A stretch of 64,000 nt of DNA from Corticium candelabrum (taxonomy: Eukaryota; Porifera; Homoscleromorpha; Homosclerophorida; Plakinidae): contig NC_085098.1 in NCBI RefSeq assembly GCF_963422355.1, forward strand, positions 2,537,132 through 2,601,131. Direction: 5' to 3'. The notes beneath the pieces were generated by a model, which saw nothing but the letters and a program-made list of their open reading frames with translations, searched no databases and was not told where the DNA came from. A program made the position numbers and the translations under genes. Positions 12,506-23,400 of this stretch are shown here, one piece after another (positions within the stretch are counted from its first letter, which is position 1; each line of letters starts with the position of its first letter).

Positions 12506-13105
12506 CTACATCTCCGAACTCAGCGGTTTATACTCGCCGGAGCCCTTCGACTTCTTCCTCCAGATACCGACAATGATAAGCGTCACTACAGCCGACAGGA
12601 CTGCAGTAATAGGAATCGAAATAGCAAGCTGTGTCGTGCAGCTGCACGTTTTCTTAGCGTGGGGAGTCACATGTGTTGTTACACTGCCTGTTGAAGTGTT
12701 TCCTGTTAACGGTGCCTTTGACATCGTGGCCGTGGTCATGTTTGTACCTGCTGACGTTGGTGCATAAGAGCTCGAGTTCGATGAGTTACTAGCAGTCGGA
12801 TTGGCTGTTGGCGTTGAATGAGAGCTGTTAGCGGAGGTGGCATGGCTGGTGGTGGGGGTTGTGGCGGGAGCACTGGTGCTAGATCGCGCCATAGTAGTCG
12901 TTAAGGCTGTAGCAGAAGTAGCTTCTTTTGTCGTTGTTTTCGTTGTCACTGCAGACGTAGTCGTCACTGCTGACGTGGTTGTGGGATTTGTGCCGGTGGC
13001 ATTTGTCGAGTTAGAAGTTGCTGTGGTGCTTGGACTGCTGCTGCCCTCTATGGCACTAGCCAGCAGAGCCGACAACAGAAGAGCCAAGAGACCGTTCACC
13101 GACAT
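12506..13105 (-). CDS. Small mucin-like single-pass membrane protein
   Basis: This is an intronless 199-codon frame. I start it at the ATG at 13105 rather than further upstream because that gives a clean signal peptide (MSVNGLLALLLSALLASA). A stretch of about 120 residues follows that is very rich in Ser, Thr and Ala with several N-x-S/T sequons, as in mucin-type O-glycosylated stalks. Next come a short Cys pair (TCSCTT), one hydrophobic segment (LAISIPITAVLSAVVTLIIV) and a basic stop-transfer sequence (WRKKSKG) with a short tail ending in YKPLSSEM. YKPL could act as a Y-x-x-phi sorting signal. It is predicted to be type I at the cell surface. I do not recognise an orthologue, because low-complexity stalks evolve too fast. 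A TGCGCATGCG palindrome lies about 38 bp upstream of the start. Confidence 0.75.
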   Translation of the reverse strand: MSVNGLLALLLSALLASAIEGSSSPSTTATSNSTNATGTNPTTTSAVTTTSAVTTKTTTKEATSATALTTTMARSSTSAPATTPTTSHATSANSSHSTPTANPTASNSSNSSSYAPTSAGTNMTTATMSKAPLTGNTSTGSVTTHVTPHAKKTCSCTTQLAISIPITAVLSAVVTLIIVGIWRKKSKGSGEYKPLSSEM

Positions 13106-13141
13106 TTTCCTGTTCGACCCGATCGGAGTGCGCACGTGCTT

Positions 13142-13153
13142 ACTGCGCATGCG
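13142..13153. promoter_or_regulatory. NRF-1-like palindrome upstream of the mucin-like gene
   Basis: The sequence CTGCGCATGCGT resembles the vertebrate NRF-1 site (YGCGCAYGCGCR). It sits just upstream of the mucin-like start codon and before the left end of the P-type element. Motif match only. Confidence 0.35.
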
Positions 13154-13335
13154 TAAACTTATCCCACCGTTGCCGCACGAAGGCACCAGAGCCATAGAGA
13201 GAGAGAGAGAGAGAGAGAGTTGCGACATGGGCGTTATGGAATTTGTGATCACGTGATTGCATGGGCGCCATTTTGTTTCCAGTCGTGTGTACACAGTATC
13301 CGTCATTAGGCGCGTTTCGACCCACTAGCGAGACT

Positions 13336-16300
13336 ATGGTTAACTGCTGCGCTTGGAACTGTAGTAATAGATCAGAAAATGGATTCAAAATGTTTTGGTT
13401 CCCTAAGGATCGTGCCAGAAGAAAAGTTTGGGAGGCTAGAGTAAGTCGCAAGAACTGGATAGCATCGCCATATGCGCTCCTGTGCGAGGTACATAAATAC
13501 CGTAACGTTTATCGTGTTTCTCACACACTAAGGTACAGTAGATACGCGTTGTGATGTCGGCCAAAGCGGATTTGGTTCTAGTAGACTCAGATCTTGAACT
13601 GCCTAGAAGGTATGTCTGGCAGCTAGATGCTAAGTTGGTCCACTTGTGCACATTTTTTAAATAATGATGATAGTCTCCTCCATAAGTACATGGAATTTTC
13701 ATCATTTTGAAGGCACACTTTGATGAATCACAATTTAAGTGCAGAAGGGCTGATGGAAAAAGAAAACTTAAGTGGAACGCTGTTCCAACCATATTTCCTC
13801 ACAAGGAACGACATCAACGTATTAGAAAATCACCATTAGCAAGACATCCAGTGGACATTTCCAAGCAAGTGAATCTGGTCTTGAGAGACCACATGTACTC
13901 AATCAGTGGTGTTTCACCAAAACCATTTTCAAAATGTAAGTCACTATGCAACAGTTCACACGTTTATATCAGTGCATGAATTGTTCTTCACTTAATTAAT
14001 AACATCTCAATCAACTGTACTATATATGTTTATAAAACTACAAAGAAAACTGCAAATTACACATGATAGAACACACACACACGCAATAATGACAACAGGC
14101 ACACATGTAGACATAATTTCAAAATTTAGTAGAAGTTTCTTCAATCTTGGGATTGTTTTTCATTTTTCAATTGTTTAAATTACTACTATGAAGAACCAAG
14201 TACAATTAATGCAAGTTAACTAATCTATCTCTTAATTGATTGATGTACAGCTGAACATAATTCCAATGATGACGAGGCAACTCGACATGACTCTGTAGCA
14301 TATGAAACCAGTGTGGCAGATCTAGATATAGATGTGGATGAATCTAATACCCTCTCAATTGATTCCTCTACAACAGCTAGAGAAGTCGTAAAATTAAAGC
14401 CAAAGTACAAGTTTCAAGAGCCAAACTGCATAAAATTACAAGAAGAAATAATGCACTTACTAAGCAAATGGCAAGTCAGGAATCAAAGATTAAAAAACTT
14501 TTTGCTGAAGATCAACTGCTAGCATTGTCCCGAGGAATGTGAGGAATTCGGTGGTCATCTGCCACAGTGAAAAAAGCCTTACAACTTCGATTTGCATGTG
14601 GAGCCACAGGATATAACTTACTTTTAAAACAGCAGTTTCCTTTACCATCTCTTCGAACTCTTCAACAACGAATGGAAACAGTTCTATTTGAGCCCGGCAT
14701 ACTCAACCAAGTTTTTGAATACTTAGCAGTGAAGGTAAATGATTTGTATGAAGAGGAAAGAGTCTGCTGTCTCACATTAGATGAAATGTCCATTACACCT
14801 AGTATTGAGTATGATGCAAGTAGTGGACAATTGCTTGGGAATGTGACTTTGCCTGGTCATTGTGGTAGTGCCACTCATGCTCGTGTTTATGTTGGGAGGA
14901 CTGTCATCACAGTGGAAACAGACAGTAGCATACCATTTCAAAGGAACCTCCACTGACGGAACTCTAATGAAACCAATTGTGCTGGAAATTATTGAATGTG
15001 CTGCAAAGATAGGCTTACATGTCATAGCTGTGACTAGTGACATGGAATCTGCAAACCGAGCACTGTGTAGAAGCTTTGGCCTCATGACTGGAAGACACTG
15101 CAATACTGTTAGCAAAGTAGTACATCCTCAAAGTCCAACCAAATGGTTATATTTTCTCGCTGATGTTCCTCACCTAATAAAGAATCTTAAGGCAGCCTTG
15201 GTTAGTGGCAAAGTCATCACTCTACCTGATGATGTTGTTAAAGCAAACAACTTGAACTGTAGTTTTGTGTTCATTACACCTGTAAAAGATCTAGTAGAGT
15301 TTGAGAACCATCATGATTTAAAATTAGCACCAAAGCTAACTAACGCCCCTATTTCTCCATCACATTTTGAGAAAATGAAAGTATCACATGCACTGCATCT
15401 GTTTAGTAAGTCAGTGAGCTCTGGACTTCAATACCTTGTGAAAGAAGAAGGCCGAGGAAACGAATATCTTTCTACTGCTTGGTTTCTGGATGTGTTTAAC
15501 CGGTGGTTTGATTTCATGACAAGCAGGTACCCTGCAGTTGCACTAAGCAGATTGAATTGTGATAAATATGAAGAAGCTCTAATATTTCTTATGTCTATTA
15601 TCAACTTAGTACAGAGCATGAAAATTGGACATAAAAATGACTGGAAACCCGTGCAAGCAGGGATTATAATGTCTACAAACAGTGTTCTTGGTATCCAAGA
15701 GGAGTTGCTTTCAATGGGATACAAGTTCCTTTTGACAAGTCGTCTTACTCAAGATTGCCTTGAAAATCTTTTTAGTTTGGTCAGGCTAAAAAATCCTATT
15801 CCTTCACCACTGGCATTTAAATACGCATTAAAAGTCATTTGCATTGCACAGTTCCTGAAACAACCTCATGCATATCAAGGAAACTGCCAAGAAGATGATA
15901 GAGACATAGCAATTGACTTTCTTGACCAGCCATTGAAGCTACCAAGCACTGAACTGGATCTGAAAGATTTAGAAGTGGAAATATCAGAAGCAAATTGCAT
16001 AGATGACATTCAGAAGGCTGAGTTGAACAGCTTATATTACCTTGTAGGATACTGCCTACACAGCATAAAGAAAAATGAAGAAATCTGCACAGGTTGTTTA
16101 GTGGAAGTGACCAGCTGTGATCTAAGTGATCAAGACTCAGTAACGTTCACTATTCTAAAAGAGTATAAGCAAGGATGCCTTACTCAGGTATCAGAGAAAG
16201 CATTCTCTATGATGCTCAAAGTAGAAGTCATGCTAAGGAACTTCGATGAATCAGTGTTGATGACATCAAAAATGTGAAAAGATTATTGTTGGACAAGGCT

Positions 16301-16510
16301 GAAGAAATAACAGTACATGATTTGTTCCTCAATTGTCATAATATCAAGCAGAAGCTACTATCAAAGTACTTGACTGTTCGCTTACACATTCTATGCAAGC
16401 AGATGAAACGTAAAAGAAAACAGGAGTTAGAGAAAGAAAAGAATCAGAGTCAAGGTGAACTAGGAAGCAAGAGCATGACAATGAGAAAATTAGTCAAAAA
16501 ATTGAAATGA
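13336..16510 (+). pseudogene. THAP9/P-element-like transposase, degraded
   Basis: Exon 13336-13488 starts MVNCCAWNCSNRS and joins in phase 0 to 13713-13935 (AHFDESQFKC), completing the C2CH THAP zinc finger and its AVPTIFPH continuation. A phase-1 junction leads to 14251 onward. The transposase core follows: CLTLDEMSI (first acidic residue), TSDMESAN (second), PHLIKNLKAAL, and SRLTQDCLENLFSLVR near the end, matching the RNase-H-like domain of P-element and THAP9 transposases. The reading frame is broken: frame changes near 14500, about 14885 and about 16260, and an in-frame TGA near 14540 that looks like a decayed CGA. A basic C-terminal helix (KQMKRKRKQELEKEK) ends at 16510. It is probably not functional as a full transposase, though the THAP exon itself is intact. 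Confidence 0.8.
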
Positions 16511-16517
16511 AAATGAA

Positions 16518-16627
16518 TTTATAACCGTGTTCTGTACACTTTTGTAACTTGAGCTTCTGATGATGAGCCATCGTTTTATTTATACCATTCATTGCAGAAA
16601 GAAACGTGTACAGAACACGGTTATAAA
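16518..16627. repeat. Perfect 22-bp inverted repeat with 66-bp loop at the 3' end of the transposase
   Basis: The left arm is 16518-16539 (TTTATAACCGTGTTCTGTACAC) in two blocks and the right arm, 16606-16627, is its exact reverse complement. It begins eight bases after the transposase stop. It could form a strong hairpin in the transcript. Confidence 0.9.
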
Positions 16628-17002
16628 TGTTGGAATTCCGAGGCCAAAGCGCGAGGTTTTCCTTGGAGAGCGTCAGAACTGTTCAGATCGGTTGTTTGAA
16701 CAATACAACGTCTCTCCTGCAGTGCAAACATTGACAGAAACAACTGAAATCTTGCAAACGGTTCATATGGAATCTCTGTATTTCGGTAGAGCTCTCACCC
16801 GAAACCACGATGATCAGGAAACGACACAAATCGAGCTTCTGAAGAAGTAAATCATAGTCCAATAGTTGCAACGAGTAGCAACATAAAACTCACTTTAATG
16901 TAGAAATAGTAGTAGCTTAGTATGATTTTAGACAGATTTTTTACGTAGCGCGCATGGAAACAAAATGGCGCCTTTGATACGGGTCGTCGCAACTCTCTCT
17001 AT

Positions 17003-17073
17003 CCTCGGCCTCCCAGACCCGTGTCAAAATTCACGATTTTGAATCGGCGCTACACGGGTCTGGGAGGCCGAGG
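17003..17073. repeat. Perfect 22-bp inverted repeat (mini-hairpin element)
   Basis: The arms are 17003-17024 and 17052-17073, starting CCTCGGCCTCCCAGACCC, with a 27-bp loop. It directly abuts the right end of the P-type element and lies 78 bp upstream of the CCDC14 start codon. Confidence 0.9.
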
Positions 17074-17150
17074 CTAGCACAGAGGCGGGTAAAGGCGTGA
17101 ACCTGTTCAGAATTTGTAGGGGCTTCTTTTTTGTTTTGCAACCAAGAGTG

Positions 17151-17318
17151 ATGAACAGCAAGAGAAGAGTAGCAACAGCGCGCTGTGCGAGGTTCCAGGG
17201 AGTGAGGAAAGCTCAAACGGCGAACAACGTCACCAGACAAGTGAGGTAAGGTATTCTTACCAATGAAAACAGGAACGAATAAAAACTCTAGACACTGTGA
17301 GAAGATAGACCTATGCTG

Positions 17319-17402
<84 letters not shown>

Positions 17403-20400
17403 TTGTTGTATGTATATAATGTTCAAACGACAAACTAGAAAAGCAGGCAGTCCTCAAAGCATCCAATACTAGTACATTTGCAACATCTGTGGTCGCATGT
17501 GCGGATCTTGGATTGGGCTGTTTCGTCATGGTCAAAGCTGCAATTGAGATTTGTGGAAATTGACAACTCAGTCCATCATTGTTGTATGTATAAGGAGGTG
17601 CCTCCATGGTAACAGAGAATCTGTTTTGGAAGTTTTGAAAAGTTTCAAAGCTAAAGTTTTGACATTTCCTCGATGCTATTCAATTCACATTTGCTCTGTC
17701 TGCTTTGAGTTGACAACTGAACACATTGGACTTGCTGTGCACTAGCTGGTAAAATGATCGATGAATTGCTACTTGGCTTGCTGGTGTTTCACTTACTGTG
17801 CTCTATAAGGAGATCTTTGAGATATTTGACGTATTGCAGTACGAGAGAGCTTACGTAGTCAGCAGAATGTGGTCATCGAAGGTCAAACTCCTTAATCTTA
17901 TTTACCTTCTGGAGTTAGTCTTGCCTAGCCAGATCCTTCCTGCCTTCACTGACCCTCTACTGTTTCCTTTGTTGTCTTAGAGATGCCGGATGCTTTTGGT
18001 TTTTAGAAAGATATTCTGCTTTAATTGTGGTACTGGATGATGGTTTGTTTATCGGACATACATAATAAATGCATTGTTTCTTCCCAATGAGCAATGGGCA
18101 AGGCTGTGACCCCTGCTTACATAGACGTATGTATGGCACAGTAACAGTGGATACCGCCAGTCACTAACATACAACTACAGACTAAAATGACTACACAGTT
18201 AAAAATACTAGTGAAACTAGTCTCAACTACCTTATGTTGCTCAAATGAATCTAAATCTGTACATTCGTTAGAGTCTCTCTTCATCAAATCACGAAGTGGT
18301 TAGGCTAAGTCTACACAAACAATGGAACAGTTACCGTATTTCCTCGAATAATATCTGTGTTTGATTAGTAATCCTGCTCAAATAGTAAGTCGTAGATCTG
18401 ATCAGTTTAAAAAATAGTAGCCCGTGCTCGATTAGTAACCCATGCCTTGGCTGTCAGAGATCAACACAAAACATTGAGGGAAAAGTTTGGCAGAAGAGAC
18501 ACAATCAGAAGAAGATAAAGACAATGATCATGACGATGAGGACATTATGGTATTTTATGATGAGGACATCGAGTAAACTACCGGTAACTAAATAGGGTTA
18601 CCTTACCTGTCAGTTTTGCATGCATCAAGAGTGTGTTCCTCTCATACTTGCATAGCTCTTTCCTTCAACTTGAACCATGATAGCAGACATTAATAAATAG
18701 TAACTAATGCCCAATTAGTAACCCTGCTTAATTAATTAAATAGTAACCCGTGGTTTGGATCAATTTGAAAAAGTAGTAGCCACAGGTTACTATTCGAGGA
18801 AATGCGGTAGCTGACTTCATGATGTTTGCTCTGGTGCCAGACTTTCAAAACTACAGTTGTCAACAAGGCCTCTTGAACCTACTTGCAGAGCCTAAAGGCT
18901 AGTCTTCCAACCTATATTGACTGACACAGTGGTACAAGTTATTTGTATTTCAATTGTTTATGATAGCAAGAGGCAGAAAAGTTTTCCTTGAAACAGACAA
19001 TTAGCTCCAACAACTTATATGTTTACTGTTCAAACACCACAGTACGATGTCTGGGCGGAGAACTGTTTGCGACAGAAATAAGTAGTTGTGGTCAGAAAGA
19101 TCAACTTCCATTTTCCAACACTTCTGCAGATGTTGATTAATGAACTGCTACAGTTGGTTCAGAATTGAATCATAAACATACATGTACATACATACATATA
19201 CTATTTTTAATAGCAACTTATTTTTACAAATTTAACAAATGTCTGTACTTGCTATATCAATATGACATTCAAAACAGCTACAATATGTATCATTTTAGTG
19301 AGACAACATTTTCTGCTGATAAATGTAGATGTCTTGACAATTAAAAGCTTTGTGTTTGGCTGTGTTAATTACTTCCTCTAAAGCACAGTTGCAAAACGGA
19401 TTAGAGAGAAACTTATAATAATACTAAAAATAGAAATTATTATTTTTGTTAGTATTATTTAAAACAAGAAAACCGGACATCTATCTATCTATCTATTCAG
19501 TGAGGTGAATCTCACTGCTGAAAATGTCAATGTCTTGACAATTAAATGGTTTGTGCTTGGCTGACATCATTATGGTTATTATTGTTATTATTATCTAGAG
19601 TTGAAGCAATTGTTTACTTGTAGTTGTAAAAGGTACACAGTGTCTGGAGATATAAGGAATGGCAGTGATGTTATCACTTGTGAATACAGCTTGGCATGGC
19701 AAATCTTAGAATGTCAGAGAATCTCACATTTTAGAAGACACGATAGTTCATCTAAGTGCACTTGTTTGTACTTGAGCATGTTGGTTGATTAATTTTTGGT
19801 TTTTGCTAAACTTAAGCATTTTGCTGCTCAGATTATTTGTTGGGTTGTGAGACTAGTACTATCAATTGAATTAACATGACTCACCATTGATTTAGTGGTC
19901 CATGATTGCATTGGGTGTATTACTGCTTGATAATAAACATTCTACTTGTGACTGCATTTAATTGCAGGTCGGCAGTGAATGTTGCTGGAAATTCTGGTGC
20001 TTACTCTCTCTACTCAACGTCAAATGACTCAGATCAGGTGATGACAATCAAACTAATACATTTAAAATATTAGTAGTTGATAGGCAGTATATTTAAACTT
20101 TTAGTTTTTAGTAGCATACTGAGTTACCATAGCAACATGCTTGGAAGCAGTTTTTTCATGTTTTATAAATGCATAAGCGGAATCTCTTGATTATGCTGCA
20201 GTGATGGAACTGGTGAGAAATTAAATGTTGGGAACAATAGAGATTAGACCCTTATTTGTTTTACATGTCTATTTCTCATCACCCTCTCACATCCGAATGA
20301 CATGCCTCACTGATTTCATCATAATTTATGCCATTATTCATGTTATGCACATGTGTGATACAACCAGAGCACGTGATCGTACGTCTTAGCTTCTTTCCTG

Positions 20401-20426
20401 TCCAATTTTTTATGGATCAGACAGTC

Positions 20427-20457
<31 letters not shown>

Positions 20458-23400
20458 TGAGCATCAAGCATCTTTCCTCACGTGTGATGGTCAACTACAT
20501 TGTATATTGGTGTGGATCCCAAATCAGACCTCTAGTCTAGTACGTCATGCTCAACCAGGTCAGTTTGGTTTGTAAGGTCTCTTGTAAGCATCGGAGGCAA
20601 ACCCTGCCTCAGAGGTGCTTAGACCATCATGGCTGTCTAAACAGAAGACATGACTTTACACATAGGATCTGACTGGATCCAAGAAGCACTGCTTTCTGGA
20701 AGTGCTGCAGGTTGTGATGACCAGGAATAATGTCCAGCCACCGTGCAATACCTGCGTGCACTGCCCAACACTCCCAACCACTGGAAGAACCAGTGTCTGG
20801 CACTGCCACATGCGGCTTACCTCCACCTGCAAGTCACTGTATTTTGTCAACTTCTCAGCCTGTTTCGCGGCGATGTTGCTTCTTATTTCTGAAACAGATG
20901 TCAGGACAAATTGGCACCGATCTTCCTAGCAGTAGGGATGACTGTATCTCACATCATAGTGATGTTGTCCCGTCTCTACAAGTCTATCGGGATGATGCCG
21001 GTACCATCTGTTCTTCACTAGTACCACTATAGACTACTACTGATCTGTTGTGTTCCTTAATTGAGTAGCTGTGTCTGCTGACTTCTTCTGTACATAATGG
21101 ATAATGGTAATGGTCTGCCCCTGTCGGTTTGAGAGAGTCTGGGTGATGAGAAACAGACATGCAACAAATAGGGGCTTTATAGTAATTGTAACTCATGGCA
21201 ATAATTTAGACACAGTGAAAGTCAATATAGACCTTGATTGCAAAGTTGCATGTAGATTCATGAGAAGTCAGGTTGCTATATATATATGCAGTCAAATACG
21301 AGCATACACGCATGAGGGGTATACACATATTTACTGTTAGTAGTCACTAGTGATACTTCCATTGGTCATGACTGGGAAATAGAACATGCAGACCAGTGTT
21401 ATACTCGCGTAAGGATTTATTCATTCAGATTTGTGTCAATAATTTAGCTGTTGTGTGTTTGAACTCTTTTTGTGTGTCAGTGTTTTGCTGGGTGTCATTG
21501 ATGCCATATATGTGTTAAAATAATTGCAGGTAGGGGTGGTACGCAGAGGTCTAGAGCACTGTGAAGCTGTTTTGAACAGTCTTCTTCAATCAAATGAAGG
21601 TATAGTGGAGGCACTGAGTTTATTATGCATTGCCAACTTCTTGTTGACAACATAGGGTCAACTAGTTGTTCCAAGACAGCTCAAAGTCATAGGACAAAGA
21701 CTGGAGTAACCAAACTTCTTGCTCCAAAGCAATCATCAACTCCTCGTGGCCAATTAAGGGAGCATTGCGAAGTTGAGAATGAACATTGTGAGAAACAGAA
21801 GGAAGAGCAGACAACTGCAGTGAAAAACAGACATAGAATGAGCAAACAGAGTTGTACAGAAGTGCCTGTGACTAGTAATGTTCATATACCCCCTGTAGTT
21901 AGTATTGACAAGGAAACTCAAACCACAGTTGCAGGTACTAATACTGATATCAAAGTTCCACACCAACCAAAGCAGAGAAATGATGGTAGACAGTTGGGAC
22001 ATGTTCAGTATTCTGCTCAAGGAGCAGTTCCTTATCGGAGTAGACACAAGTCTCGAAGACACCAGAGTGTTCCTGCGGGTTTACCATCATTTAATATCAG
22101 GCAACAGCCAGGTCCACAGATGTACTCTTCTGCATGGTATCCACCATATCCATACTATCCTTCTTACCATCCATTTATGGCTCCTGATTTGAATATTTAC
22201 CCATCTGCTGCTGCAAGCAACGATCATGCAATTTTTTTAGACAGAAGACAGTCTCATGACGTTGAGAAGAATTTTGGACATTTAGATGGTAGAAATTCAT
22301 CACAACAGATGCCACCAATGACAAAACCATTTTCTTATCCTCCCAGTTCATGTCCTGGACTGGTCAACCCCCAACATCCGAGACCTTTACAGCAGACTTT
22401 AAAGAGTGAACACAGACAAGCAGAAGTGAGTGTAGTGCACATGTTTATGCTGTGGGCTTTTTGGCAAGTTGTCACAGGTTCTAACATGTAACTCTGAAAT
22501 ATAGGTGAGGTTCAAACTATCAAGCAAACTTGGTCAGCTGAAGTCACTTGCTGCTGCAACAGGTCTATAGTCTGATTGTAATTTATTTTATGTACAGGTT
22601 GTGTTATTGTTTCTTGTCAGCCAAATTTTCTGTTATAGACTTGCTATGACCAGTGGTAATTCATTTTCATTTAAATGATTTGGCTTAAAGCTTGCTAGTG
22701 CACGATTTGAGGTAAAATGTTGCAAAACTAGCAATCAGAAAGACAAATGTCCGGATTGCACATCAAGGACTACGACAGACAAGGCTGTACCAAAAAGCCT
22801 TCATATTCTGCAGTCTCATACAGATGACTAAACTGGACGCATATAATTGTAATTGTTTTGCCAGGTAACCTTGTTCTCAAGGAAATAGTGATCTGTTGTC
22901 GCAATTGATGTATAGTCGGATGGGCACCTTATGTGCTGAGTACACTTCCTGTCTCTATGTTAATTTTTATGTATCTCTTAAATTTTGCATTTGTTGAAAG
23001 TGTGAATGTCTGTTATAAATGACAAATTGTTTGTGTGTCGATGTGGTGGCCAACTTACTACACTTTGATTTGCTTTGTGTTTATTTGACTGAGGATTTGG
23101 TTGTTTGCATAAGAATTGACTTTCTGTAGTTCTACTGAAATTTGCAAGGTAGACATTGATTCTTTTGAGTAATGGTTATGCAGATGTAAATTGCATATAT
23201 ACTGTAGAAGGATACTGAACTGGTGGTAGACAGTGGCATTCTGCTGTGATTACGTTGTAATCACTTTCAGGAAGCTTTACTTGAGATAATAATCAGTGAA
23301 TGGAAACTGAGACAGAAGAATTTTGGATATTGAAAGTATGTTTAGTTGTTTGCAAAAAATAACATTTGAATGACAAATGCATCTTAGTTCCTTGCTTTTA

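Larger units (their letters stand above)
13194..17002 (+). mobile_element. P-element/THAP9-type DNA transposon with terminal and subterminal inverted repeats
   Basis: The left end reads ATAGAGAG(AG)nTTGCGAC (to about 13226). The right end, on the opposite strand, reads ATAGAGAGAGTTGCGAC (about 16986-17002). Inside each end lies a second inverted pair, GGCGCCATTTTGTTTCCA (left about 13265-13282, right about 16955-16972). Between them is a THAP-domain transposase gene. P elements carry just such terminal plus internal inverted repeats. The left end has an expanded GA run, which blurs the exact boundary, and I could not fix the 8-bp target duplication. The element sits between the mucin-like gene and the CCDC14 start. 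Confidence 0.75.

Noticed and set aside
12837-13256. 139-codon plus-strand frame rich in Val and Ala
   Set aside because: It is the shadow of the Ser/Thr-rich mucin-like gene on the minus strand.
16560-16850. 96-codon frame downstream of the transposase
   Set aside because: Its start overlaps the palindrome arm and it shows no similarity to transposase or other families; left unannotated.
23274-23340. Possible CCDC14 exon after a good acceptor
   Set aside because: It hits a stop and does not fit the phase of its neighbours, whereas joining 22562 directly to 23517 does.
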